Shown here in pieces: positions 8,581 to 16,209 of a stretch of 34,986 nt of DNA. Both the position numbers and the translations under genes were made by a program. The stretch covers positions 1-34,986 of the forward strand of contig JAEEZV010000022.1 in assembly GCA_016291995.1 (NCBI GenBank), written 5' to 3'. Within the stretch, counting starts at the first letter, position 1. Each line of letters begins with the position of its first letter. Source of the DNA: Caryophanales bacterium (GTDB lineage: Bacteria > Bacillota_I > Bacilli_A > RF39 > UBA660). The notes beneath the pieces were generated by a model. That model worked only from the letters and a program-made list of their open reading frames with translations. It had not been told where the DNA came from and ran no database searches.

Positions 8581-9530
8581 TATTTATGCTCCTTCATTAG
8601 ATAAGTAAATACTTCCGTTGCAGTTTTAATTGGATCGTGTCTTGCTTGATTATTCTCTGTAGATAAGAAATCAGCTGCAATTAATTTAACACCCATCTCT
8701 TTTATTTTATCAGCATCTAACATGATTTGCCCAGCCTTTTCTTCCTTATATAATTCCAAAATATTATCTGGTACTTTTTTCTTATTAGCTAAAACAACAT
8801 CAATAAAGTTTCTACCCACATATTTATTAACTTGCTTTACACAATCAGATGCAGAATAATTATCTGTTTCCCCATGCTGTGACATAATATTACAAATATA
8901 TAACTTCTTAGCTTTAGCTCTTTTTAAAGCATATTTCATTTCAATTGGTAACAAGTTAGGAATAATACTTGTATATAGACTGCCCATACTTAAAACAATT
9001 AAATCAGCTTCCTTAACAGCTTTTAATACTTCTTTAGTTACTTTAACTCTATTTTTATAATACACTTTCTTAATCTGCTTTCCAGCCTTTGTAATCTTAC
9101 TTTCACCAACAATAGTTTTGCCATCTTTAGTCTCAGCTACTAAAACAGCCTTATCTTCACTAAGTGGTAAAATCTTACCCTTAATATTAAATATTTTAGA
9201 AAGAGATTCAAGTGATTTAGTTAAACTACCCGTAATATTGTACATAGCTGTAACTACCAAATTACCTAAAGCATGCTTATCTAAGTCACTATAAGTATCG
9301 AATCTATATTGCAAAAGTTCACTAGTAAGCGTTTCATCTTCAGTTAAAACAGACATGACATGACGAAGATCACCAACTGCTGGCATATCAAATTCACGTC
9401 TAAGTCTTCCTGTTGAAGAACCATCATCAGCAACAGTTACAATAGCTGTTATATCAATTGGAAATAATTTTAAACCTCTAAGTAATGTTGATAATCCAGT
9501 TCCTCCACCAATAACAACAACTTTTTTCAT
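8580..9530 (-). CDS. yvcK: YvcK/CofD-like gluconeogenesis factor (UDP-sugar binding)
   Basis: 316 residues. The N-terminal nucleotide-binding motif VVVIGGGTGLSTLLRGLK (4-21) and TVADDGSSTGRLRREFDMPAVGDLRH identify the family. Other conserved blocks are YRFDTYSDLDKHALGNL and YICNIMSQHGETDNYSASD. In Bacillus YvcK binds UDP-GlcNAc and links central carbon flux with wall synthesis and PBP localisation. The normal Firmicute order is rapZ-yvcK-whiA; here rapZ is not adjacent and a BRO gene lies upstream instead. ATG follows AGAGGTGATAAT. Confidence 0.96.
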   Translation of the reverse strand: MKKVVVIGGGTGLSTLLRGLKLFPIDITAIVTVADDGSSTGRLRREFDMPAVGDLRHVMSVLTEDETLTSELLQYRFDTYSDLDKHALGNLVVTAMYNITGSLTKSLESLSKIFNIKGKILPLSEDKAVLVAETKDGKTIVGESKITKAGKQIKKVYYKNRVKVTKEVLKAVKEADLIVLSMGSLYTSIIPNLLPIEMKYALKRAKAKKLYICNIMSQHGETDNYSASDCVKQVNKYVGRNFIDVVLANKKKVPDNILELYKEEKAGQIMLDADKIKEMGVKLIAADFLSTENNQARHDPIKTATEVFTYLMKEHK

Positions 9531-9552
9531 ATTATCACCTCTATTTTTCCCC

Positions 9553-9578
9553 TTTAAAATATTTTAACATATTTTAAA
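9553..9578. promoter_or_regulatory. 10-bp perfect dyad over the yvcK promoter
   Basis: TTTAAAATAT and ATATTTTAAA form a perfect inverted repeat with a 6-nt centre. On the minus strand the centre carries TGTTAAAAT, a plausible extended -10 for yvcK. It could be an operator, or chance symmetry in AT-rich DNA. Confidence 0.35.
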
Positions 9579-9603
9579 AAATAAATAAAGATTTGCCTTT
9601 TGG

Positions 9604-10455
9604 TTAATTGTTTATCTCTTTATTATCTTCAAGATATTTATAATTTAAATTGTTTTTATTAGTTACTATCTCTTCTTTTAAAAGTTTTTCAATATCATTA
9701 CGGGTATTACTGGCTACTTTACCACCCAACTTAGCTACTTTTAAGTTTTCCCCAATGCCTTCAGGTTTTTGCTTTTTTACTAGATATCTTGCCGTAGTTT
9801 CACCAATATCTGTTAAAAGCACTTCTAAATCAGTCATATTATCTCTTAGGTTTTCTTTTCTAATGTTTTTATATTTCTTATATTCACTTGCAGTCATCCC
9901 TGACCATTCTTTATATATTTCATTAGTTAAAATAGCATATTCAATATTATCTTTTACCCCGGTCTCTTTCCATGTATTAGTTAATTTTTTCCTATCCAAA
10001 ATAGCTTTAAACCTTAAGGCTATCCAATCTAAGCTATAGCCATGTTTTAAGTAATAGTCTATCATTTTATCAATTCCTTTTGATGGATCAAATATATTAT
10101 CAATCTCTTCGCGTCCTAACTTGGCTAACCATAATTTAAATGGCTCTGCTTTGGGACTTGGAACTGATTCAATTAACCTTAATATACCTTCTGTATCTAA
10201 TGTATCTGTATCCCTATATTTTCCATCTTTAGCTTTAAATTTGAAAGTGTCACAATTTGTGACGGTTTGATTGCCTTCTTTAATCATTCTTGATTTTAAA
10301 GTTCTCCAATAATGAGCAGGATCAGAACTATCAGTTAAAACACCAATTACATCAACTACACTTAAATAATAATCTTCTTTATCACTATTCCAAACACTTC
10401 TTATCTCTTTGCCCTCAAACAAATTTGTAATTATCTCTAATTTCTTTCCCTTCAT
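9604..10455 (-). CDS. BRO-N domain protein (phage antirepressor-like)
   Basis: 283 residues from ATG at 10455, chosen over the upstream Met because GGAGG lies 10 nt before it. Residues 8-110 form a Bro-N/antirepressor domain: IRSVWN, YYLSVVDVIGVLTDSSDPA, HYWRTLKSRM, and later DTEGILRLIESVPSPKAEPF. The rest resembles the conserved C-terminus of stand-alone chromosomal BRO proteins (KKLTNTWKETG, ILTNEIYKEWSGMTASEYK). Bro-N domains bind DNA and occur in phage antirepressors and mobile regions. No phage genes flank it, so it is either a domesticated regulator or a lone insert between yvcK and the surface-protein gene. Target unknown. Confidence 0.8.
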   Translation of the reverse strand: MKGKKLEIITNLFEGKEIRSVWNSDKEDYYLSVVDVIGVLTDSSDPAHYWRTLKSRMIKEGNQTVTNCDTFKFKAKDGKYRDTDTLDTEGILRLIESVPSPKAEPFKLWLAKLGREEIDNIFDPSKGIDKMIDYYLKHGYSLDWIALRFKAILDRKKLTNTWKETGVKDNIEYAILTNEIYKEWSGMTASEYKKYKNIRKENLRDNMTDLEVLLTDIGETTARYLVKKQKPEGIGENLKVAKLGGKVASNTRNDIEKLLKEEIVTNKNNLNYKYLEDNKEINN

Positions 10456-10486
10456 AAGTATATCCCTCCAATAGATATATACAAAG

Positions 10487-10513
10487 TTTTTAAGCGTTTT
10501 ACTTTTTTTAAGC
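10487..10513. repeat. Direct repeat upstream of the BRO gene
   Basis: TTTTTAAGC occurs at 10487-10495 and 10505-10513, spaced 18 nt, just upstream of the BRO start and its TATATAT-like -10. It may be a pair of operator half-sites for autoregulation. Weak evidence. Confidence 0.3.
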
Positions 10514-10515
10514 AC

Positions 10516-10546
10516 AAAAAAAGAAGATTTTTTAAAATCTTCTTTT
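10516..10546. terminator. Terminator after the LamG surface protein
   Basis: AAAAGAAGATTTT (10519-10531) and AAAATCTTCTTTT (10534-10546) form a long hairpin with a T-run on the minus strand, right after the stop at 10552. It insulates the BRO gene. Confidence 0.8.
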
Positions 10547-10551
10547 ATTTA

Positions 10552-11808
10552 TTAATAATTTACATTAGAGCCCTTAGTAAAATTGCCGGATCCTTTATTA
10601 GTTAAAAAAGTACCATTAACTATTTCATATAAACCGATAGCCTGAGACTCCTTATCATAACAAGGAACATAACTACGTATAAGATTATTATTACTGTATA
10701 GACTTAAACTATATATTCTACCAGTATAATAATAATTAGGCCCACCAGTACCATTATAGGCAAATAACATTAAATATCTTGATGATCCTCCCGGATAAAC
10801 ATAAGATGATGTATAATTAGTACCATTTATATTTAGCGTCGTTCCAGACGAAGTAGTCGTTGCTATATAGTGAACTTTTTGATTGTAAAGTGCCGTAGAG
10901 TTTTTAACTGCTCCTGCATTGGTCCAAACGCCAGGTTTACCAGTTGAATCAAAATAATATTGAATACTTTTAGTATCGCCAACTCCAGCAAATGTAGGTT
11001 GTGAACCAGCACCAGATGGAGTATATACATCTGCTTCTACTTTAAAGTTTGATGACGGTATAACATCAGTTATAATATATTGTGCACCACTTGATTGAAT
11101 ATACTCTACTTGCTGATATTCAGAAGGTAAATTGCCAGCTGTTTGTTTTGCATATGCATTGATATTACCACTAAATGGTACATTATTATATGTGTTATCG
11201 GAATTATATCCATCTAACCAAAGATATATATAAAATACTCTTTCTGTCTTTGTAACACTAAAACCAGTATGAACTGGTGTATTAGCTCCAATCATACTAC
11301 TTGTAACATAGCCAACACTAACAGGATCTCCTGTCGTATCATCTTCATATATTGCATATTTTAAAGCTGTCCCATTTGTTACCCATGAACCACTATGACT
11401 AGTACAATCGCTACTAGTCTTATAATCATTTAATGTTTCTAATGTAGTAGGATTCTCACAATGAGCAGCAACAGTTGTACCAAAAACGGCACCGGTTCCA
11501 CTATTGATTTGCATCTTTAGTGTACCTTCTCCACTAATTGTACAATTATTATTAATCTTCATTGATACTTTTCCACCAAGTGTCCCAGGTCTTAAAGGAC
11601 CAGATGATGGAAATAATGTTCCTGTGATATCTTGTGTATTATCATCATTATTAATATTATAATCGATTAAAAAACAATCCGTAACTCCACTATAATTACC
11701 ATCGGATACAACTACTTGTGAATTAAACCACGCAAATGTTCCTCCAGCAACAGCTACACCGATAAAAATTACTAACATTGATAAAAGAAGTGCCTTTTTC
11801 TTATCCAT
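10552..11808 (-). CDS. SipW-type secreted surface protein with C-terminal LamG-like domain
   Basis: 418 residues from ATG at 11808; AGAGGTAG sits 9 nt upstream, while the earlier in-frame Met at 11883 lacks a ribosome site and would add a non-signal extension. The N-terminus MDKKKALLLSMLVIF...GGTFAWFNSQ is the TasA/camelysin-type signal cleaved by SipW-like peptidases. Residues about 40-225 form a beta-rich region ending in a WLDGYNSD/GNINAYAKQ segment, as in TasA-like folds. From about 230 (LPSEYQQVEYIQSSGAQYI) to the end is a concanavalin/LamG-like jelly-roll repeat common in gut Bacillota surface proteins. Likely exported adhesin or matrix protein. No SipW peptidase lies in the window. Confidence 0.85.
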   Translation of the reverse strand: MDKKKALLLSMLVIFIGVAVAGGTFAWFNSQVVVSDGNYSGVTDCFLIDYNINNDDNTQDITGTLFPSSGPLRPGTLGGKVSMKINNNCTISGEGTLKMQINSGTGAVFGTTVAAHCENPTTLETLNDYKTSSDCTSHSGSWVTNGTALKYAIYEDDTTGDPVSVGYVTSSMIGANTPVHTGFSVTKTERVFYIYLWLDGYNSDNTYNNVPFSGNINAYAKQTAGNLPSEYQQVEYIQSSGAQYIITDVIPSSNFKVEADVYTPSGAGSQPTFAGVGDTKSIQYYFDSTGKPGVWTNAGAVKNSTALYNQKVHYIATTTSSGTTLNINGTNYTSSYVYPGGSSRYLMLFAYNGTGGPNYYYTGRIYSLSLYSNNNLIRSYVPCYDKESQAIGLYEIVNGTFLTNKGSGNFTKGSNVNY

Positions 11809-11899
11809 GTAATCACTACCTCTACTATATAAAGAATACCATATATAGGGTATATTTTCAATAAGTTTTATTTTTTTTGACATTTTTTTAAAATTTATC

Positions 11900-11928
11900 T
11901 TGACAAATTAGATAAGTTCGGTTAGTAT
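11900..11928 (+). promoter_or_regulatory. Promoter of the spoVD-type PBP gene
   Basis: TTGACA (11900-11905), 17-nt spacer, TAGTAT (11923-11928). Predicted transcription start is about 11935, just before the structured leader. Confidence 0.75.
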
Positions 11929-11935
11929 ATTAACT

Positions 11936-12037
11936 ACCAATTCAAATTTCTTAGGCGAATTGGTGCTAGTATCACACTAGCCAACCCCTTTTTATTCTTT
12001 TTGGGAGGCTGTTCCTTAGGGGGTCAGCCTCTTTTTT
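11936..12037 (+). ncRNA. Structured leader RNA with terminator upstream of the PBP gene
   Basis: Three pairings are visible. P1 is ACCAATTC (11936-11943) with GAATTGGT (957-964 of the same 11-kb block). P2 is TTGG/CTAGT (11960-11970, 2-nt bulge) with ACTAGCCAA (11976-11984). P1 and P2 share TTGGT and exclude one another. P3 is GAGGCTG (12005-12011) with CAGCCTC (12025-12031), followed by six T. The P3 loop contains GGGGGT, complementary to ACCCC at 11984-11988, which could form a pseudoknot. This may be an attenuator/riboswitch of the wall operon, or a free ~100-nt sRNA. It matches no RNA class I recognise. Confidence 0.5.
12005..12037 (+). terminator. Intrinsic terminator inside the PBP leader
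   Basis: 7-bp GC-rich stem GAGGCTG/CAGCCTC with a 13-nt loop and TTTTTT. It lies 45 nt before the PBP start codon and downstream of the TTGACA promoter. Confidence 0.8.
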
Positions 12038-12081
12038 GTGCTATTTTCTTAATTTATGCATAAAATTTCTTGAGGTGAACC

Positions 12082-13989
12082 ATGTTTACTAAGGGAATAA
12101 ATAAAAGAATTAAAATCATTTTACTAGTAATTATCTTTTTATTTTTAATAATTATTATAAGAGTATTTTATATTCAAGTTTTTGATTATAAAAAATTAAA
12201 TAACTTAGCTAGTAATCTTTGGAATAGAAATCTTATTATTGGTGCTAATAGAGGTCGAATACTAACTAGTGATAATATTGTCGTTGCAGATAATACAACA
12301 ACCGTTTCCTTAGTTGTAGTTCCAAATCAAATAAAAAATAAAGATGATGTTATAAGAGACTTAGCTAAAATTTTAGATGTTAATGAAAACAAAATAAGCG
12401 AACATGTAAATAAAAAATCATCCGTTGAAATAATTCATCCAGAAGGAAGAAAATTATCTTTTGCTATCGCTGACAAAATTAATAATTTAAACTATGATGG
12501 AGTATATCTTTTAAAAGAAGGTAAAAGATCATATCCTTATGATACACTTTTATCCCATAGTATTGGCTATGTTGGAATAGATAATCAAGGATTATCTGGA
12601 TTAGAACTAAAATATGATAAATATCTTACAGGTACCAATGGTGCAATTAAATACTATTCTGATGCCAAAGGAAATAAACTAAATAAAAGTAGTATATATG
12701 TTGAACCAACTGATGGCCTAGATTTATATTTAACAATCAACTATAACATTCAAAGTGCTGTCGAAAGAGAATTAAATAATGCTATATCTAAATATAATGC
12801 CGATGGTGCTTGGGCTATCGTTATGAATCCCCAAAATGGAGAAATATTAGCCATCTCTTCAAAGCCCGACTTTTCACCAAGCAATTATAAAAACTATGAT
12901 ATTGAAACAATAAATAGAAATCTTGCCATTTGGTCGACCTATGAACCGGGATCGACATTTAAAATAATTACTCTAGCCGCCTCTATTGAAGAAAAAACTG
13001 TTGACTTACTGAAAGATACTTTTTATGACGGAGGTAGTGTCAATGTTGAAGGAGCTAGAATAAGATGTTGGAAAGCAGGAGGACATGGTAGCCAAACATA
13101 CCTAGAAGTAGTTCAAAATAGCTGTAATCCCGGTTTTGTATCCTTAGGAAATAAACTAGGAAAAGAAAGACTATTTAAATATATTAAAGAATTTGGCTTT
13201 GGTAGTAAAACAGGAATCGATTTAAATGGCGAAAGTAATGGAATACTTTTTAATTTAGATAATGTTGGCCCTGTCGAATTAGCTACCACTTCTTTTGGTC
13301 AAGGAATAAGTGTTACTGCGATCCAGCAAATTACCGCTGTTTCTGCTGCAATCAATGGAGGCTTTTTATATAAACCATATATTGTAAAAAGAATTGTCGA
13401 ACCAAACACGGGTGAAATAATCTTGGAAAATAGTCCTAAATTAATGAGAAATGTCATAAGTAAAGAAACCAGTCAGACCGTAAGAATGGCTCTAGAAACA
13501 GTCGTAGCTTATGGAACTGGAAGAAATGCTTACATTGAAGGATACCGAATTGGTGGTAAGACTGGTACTGCTCAAAAAGTAAAAAATGGTGTTTATATGA
13601 CTGGTAACTATATTTTATCATTTGTAGGATTCTTACCTGCTGATAATCCTAAAGCCGTTATCTACGTTGCTATTGATAACCCAAAAGGAGTTGTCCAATA
13701 TGGGGGAACAGTTTCTGCACCAATAGCAAAAAATATCATGATAGATGTTATCGAAGAATTAAATATCAAAGGATCTGATTATACTCTAGAAAAAACATAT
13801 AATTGGTATGATACAAAATATGCCAAAATACCCAATATTATTGGTAGTAATATAGATGATGTCAAAAAAAATCTTAAAGACTTTACTATTGAATATGCTG
13901 GAAATGGTAAAATAATTAAAGAAATATCTCCTAGTGGTGGTACTTATATCCCTATTGGTAGTACCATAAAGATACTTTTAGGAAACTGA
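12082..13989 (+). CDS. Class B penicillin-binding protein, SpoVD/FtsI type, with PASTA domain
   Basis: 635 residues. One membrane helix (about 11-30) is followed by a PBP dimerisation domain (NRGRILTSDNIVVADN near 58). The transpeptidase domain carries S291-TFK294, S347-C-N349 and K493-TG495, so all catalytic residues are intact. A single PASTA domain (about 575-635, IPNIIGSNIDDVKKNL) ends the protein. It cross-links septal or spore peptidoglycan outside the membrane with an FtsW/SpoVE glycosyltransferase, which is encoded two genes downstream. SpoVD and FtsI/PBP2B cannot be separated from sequence alone. Start follows TGAGGTG. Confidence 0.93.
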   Translation: MFTKGINKRIKIILLVIIFLFLIIIIRVFYIQVFDYKKLNNLASNLWNRNLIIGANRGRILTSDNIVVADNTTTVSLVVVPNQIKNKDDVIRDLAKILDVNENKISEHVNKKSSVEIIHPEGRKLSFAIADKINNLNYDGVYLLKEGKRSYPYDTLLSHSIGYVGIDNQGLSGLELKYDKYLTGTNGAIKYYSDAKGNKLNKSSIYVEPTDGLDLYLTINYNIQSAVERELNNAISKYNADGAWAIVMNPQNGEILAISSKPDFSPSNYKNYDIETINRNLAIWSTYEPGSTFKIITLAASIEEKTVDLLKDTFYDGGSVNVEGARIRCWKAGGHGSQTYLEVVQNSCNPGFVSLGNKLGKERLFKYIKEFGFGSKTGIDLNGESNGILFNLDNVGPVELATTSFGQGISVTAIQQITAVSAAINGGFLYKPYIVKRIVEPNTGEIILENSPKLMRNVISKETSQTVRMALETVVAYGTGRNAYIEGYRIGGKTGTAQKVKNGVYMTGNYILSFVGFLPADNPKAVIYVAIDNPKGVVQYGGTVSAPIAKNIMIDVIEELNIKGSDYTLEKTYNWYDTKYAKIPNIIGSNIDDVKKNLKDFTIEYAGNGKIIKEISPSGGTYIPIGSTIKILLGN

Positions 13990-14040
13990 CAACAACATGT
14001 CAACCACTAATTTAAATATATATTATTGATACTTTTATGG

Positions 14041-14046
14041 TATAAT
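14041..14046 (+). promoter_or_regulatory. Extended -10 promoter before mraY
   Basis: TATGGTATAAT ends at 14046, an extended -10 without clear -35. The predicted start is about 14053, giving a leader of about 14 nt that contains little more than the ribosome site GAAGGAAGTG. Confidence 0.6.
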
Positions 14047-14066
14047 GTTGGTGAAGGAAGTGAAAT

Positions 14067-15059
14067 ATGCTAACTTTAACAAAATCGTTATTTGCTCTTA
14101 TGATTGGCTTCATTATTACTACCGCTTTTGGTCTAGTGGCTATTCCACTTTTAAGAAAGATCAAAGCGGGACAAAGAATAAATGTATATGTTGAAACTCA
14201 TCAAAGAAAATCTGGTACACCTACTATGGGTGGACTAATATTCATAATCCCAACTATTTTGGCGACGATAATGTTAATAATTACAAATAAAATTGAATTT
14301 TCAGTTAACTTATTAATTGTTTTATTTGTATTTATCTCTTATAGTATTATTGGTTTCTTAGATGATTATCTAAGTATTAGAAAAAATCAAAATGAAGGAC
14401 TTACACAAATAGAAAAATTATTACTACAATTTGTCGTAGCCTTAATATTCTATGTACTATATTGTAAATATACAACTGCTAATTCCATATTAGAAATTAC
14501 CGCTCTAGGTATTAAATGGAATTTAGGTTGGGGATATGGTTTATTTATTTTATTCTTATTGGTTGGTACAAGTAATGCTGTTAATCTAACAGATGGCTTA
14601 GATGGTTTAGCTGGTGGTTTATCCGCTATTGCCTTTGTTGCCTTTGGTCTAATATCTTGGGGAAGTTACTGGATACAAGGTTACCAAGATATGGGTATCT
14701 TCTGTTTCATTGTCGTAGGTAGTTTGATGGGATTCTTAGTATATAATACAAATCCTGCTAAAGTATTTATGGGAGATACTGGTTCCCTTACATTAGGAGC
14801 TACATTAGCTACAATTGCTATTCTTACTAACCATGAATTATCTCTTGCCGTTATCGGTGGTGTATTCGTAATAGAAACACTAAGTGTTATGATTCAAATA
14901 ACATCCGTTGTCCTATTTAAAAAGAAAGTATTCTTAATGACACCAATTCACCATCACTTTGAAAGACTTGGATGGCGTGAAGGAGATATCGTTAAAGTAT
15001 TTTGGATAGCAGGATTTATCTTATGTCTACTAGCCTTAATATATGGCGTATGGTTATAA
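14067..15059 (+). CDS. mraY: Phospho-N-acetylmuramoyl-pentapeptide transferase
   Basis: 330 residues with about ten membrane helices. MraY moves phospho-MurNAc-pentapeptide from UDP to undecaprenyl phosphate, making lipid I. Hallmarks are RKSGTPTMGGLIF (about 49-61), the DD pair in GFLDDYLSIRKNQNEGL (about 97-113), NLTDGLDGLAGG (about 171-182), MGDTGSL, and the triple His of MTPIHHHFERLGW (about 290-302). Everything needed for activity is present. It sits between the PBP and ftsW genes but has its own extended -10 and terminator. The usual mur genes of a dcw cluster are not here. Confidence 0.98.
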   Translation: MLTLTKSLFALMIGFIITTAFGLVAIPLLRKIKAGQRINVYVETHQRKSGTPTMGGLIFIIPTILATIMLIITNKIEFSVNLLIVLFVFISYSIIGFLDDYLSIRKNQNEGLTQIEKLLLQFVVALIFYVLYCKYTTANSILEITALGIKWNLGWGYGLFILFLLVGTSNAVNLTDGLDGLAGGLSAIAFVAFGLISWGSYWIQGYQDMGIFCFIVVGSLMGFLVYNTNPAKVFMGDTGSLTLGATLATIAILTNHELSLAVIGGVFVIETLSVMIQITSVVLFKKKVFLMTPIHHHFERLGWREGDIVKVFWIAGFILCLLALIYGVWL

Positions 15060-15082
15060 AAGCACAGAAATGTGCTTTTTTT
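15058..15082 (+). terminator. Terminator after mraY
   Basis: AAAAGCACA, GAAA loop, TGTGCTTTTTTT. It overlaps the mraY stop. Confidence 0.88.
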
Positions 15083-15094
15083 ATGTATTAAACA

Positions 15095-15100
15095 TATAAT
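15095..15100 (+). promoter_or_regulatory. -10 element before ftsW
   Basis: TATAAT lies 15 nt before the ftsW start codon, after the mraY terminator. No good -35. It predicts a leader of about 9 nt with only a weak GTGAT ribosome site. Confidence 0.45.
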
Positions 15101-15115
15101 TTAATGTGATTAAAT

Positions 15116-16198
15116 ATGAAAAAAATAGATAAAGTATTACTCTATTCCGTAATTATATTATCTTTATTTGGTCTATTAATGATTTATTCATCTTCATCTA
15201 TATGGGCAGAATATAAGTTTAATGATCCATATAAATATTTAAAAAGCCAAGGTATATTTCTTTTTTTAGGATATATCATCATGTTTTTTATCTCCAAAAT
15301 AGATTTTAAAATATATAAAAAATATAGTAATATCATCCTTATGATATGTCTTGGATTGCTTATCCTTGTTTTAATTCCTGGTATTGGTACAATTAGAAAT
15401 GGAAGTAGAAGTTGGTTTGGTATAGGGCCATTAGGTATTCAACCCAGTGAAGCCGCCAAAATAGGATTAATTATCTTTACTTCAAAATATTTAAGTAATA
15501 ATAAAATTAAAGATATTAAGCATTCTATATTGCCAATATTGATAATTCTTTTTCTAACATTTGCTCTTATCATGTTACAACCAGATTTAGGTACCGGTGT
15601 AATTATTGTCATGTCCGTTATCTCCCTCTTATTTATCTCGGGTGTAAATATGAGTTTCTTTATTAAAATGGGTATATTGGGACTAATCGGTATCATCGTT
15701 TTAATTATTATTGCTCCGTATCGTATTGCAAGAATTACTTCCTTTATAAATCCTTGGTCAGATCCATTAGGCAGTGGTTTTCAAATAATCCAAAGTTTGT
15801 ATGCCATAGGACCTGGTGGACTACTTGGTATGGGTATTGGCAATTCTATTCAAAAACACTTCTATTTACCAGAACCACAAACAGATTTTATCTTTTCCAT
15901 TATCAGTGAAGAATTAGGATTCGCTGGAATACTAATCGTATCCCTTCTCTTTATAACTATTATCTACCGAGGAATTAAAATATCTTTATCTATTGAAGAT
16001 AAATTTGCTAAATATTTATCCTTTGGCATAACCTTTAGTATTACCTTTCAATCTATCCTCAATTTAATGGTCGTAATAGGACTAATTCCTGTTACTGGTG
16101 TCACACTACCATTTCTATCTTATGGTGGCTCTAGCTTAATAATTTCCCTGTTAGAAATAGGAATTCTATTAAACATCTCTAAAAAAGAAGATCTATAA
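15116..16198 (+). CDS. ftsW: SEDS peptidoglycan glycosyltransferase FtsW/SpoVE
   Basis: 360 residues, about ten membrane helices. SEDS proteins polymerise lipid II together with a class B PBP. Motifs include NGSRSWFGIGPLGIQPSEAAK (about 95-116, covering the ExxK-like region), MLQPDLGTG (about 154-162, with the catalytic Asp of the family), PEPQTDFIFSIISEELGF (about 252-269) and TGVTLPFLSYGGSSL near the end. The pair with the upstream class B PBP fits a septal or spore-cortex synthase. FtsW, SpoVE and RodA are paralogues; the partner gene favours FtsW/SpoVE. The stop is convergent with and directly abuts the next gene's stop. Confidence 0.92.
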   Translation: MKKIDKVLLYSVIILSLFGLLMIYSSSSIWAEYKFNDPYKYLKSQGIFLFLGYIIMFFISKIDFKIYKKYSNIILMICLGLLILVLIPGIGTIRNGSRSWFGIGPLGIQPSEAAKIGLIIFTSKYLSNNKIKDIKHSILPILIILFLTFALIMLQPDLGTGVIIVMSVISLLFISGVNMSFFIKMGILGLIGIIVLIIIAPYRIARITSFINPWSDPLGSGFQIIQSLYAIGPGGLLGMGIGNSIQKHFYLPEPQTDFIFSIISEELGFAGILIVSLLFITIIYRGIKISLSIEDKFAKYLSFGITFSITFQSILNLMVVIGLIPVTGVTLPFLSYGGSSLIISLLEIGILLNISKKEDL

Positions 16199-16209
16199 CA
16201 GATCTTCTT
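16185..16209. terminator. Shared hairpin at convergent gene ends
   Basis: AAGAAGATCT (16185-16194) pairs with AGATCTTCTT (16200-16209) around a 5-nt loop that holds the ftsW stop; the minus-strand gene's stop also lies inside. On the minus strand TTCTTTTTT follows; on the plus strand the flank is TC-rich. Likely terminator mainly for the minus strand. Confidence 0.7.

Noticed and set aside
9650..10039. Plus-strand frame of 129 codons
   Set aside because: It is antisense to the BRO gene and has no ribosome site or recognisable domain.
11883..11883. Upstream Met of the LamG protein as start
   Set aside because: It would place 25 non-signal residues before a clear SipW-type signal, and there is no ribosome site; the ATG at 11808 has AGAGGTAG.
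11936..12037. SRP RNA, T-box or fluoride riboswitch in the PBP leader
   Set aside because: The leader lacks the SRP conserved loop, the T-box core and the fluoride-motif pairing; only hairpins and a terminator can be shown.
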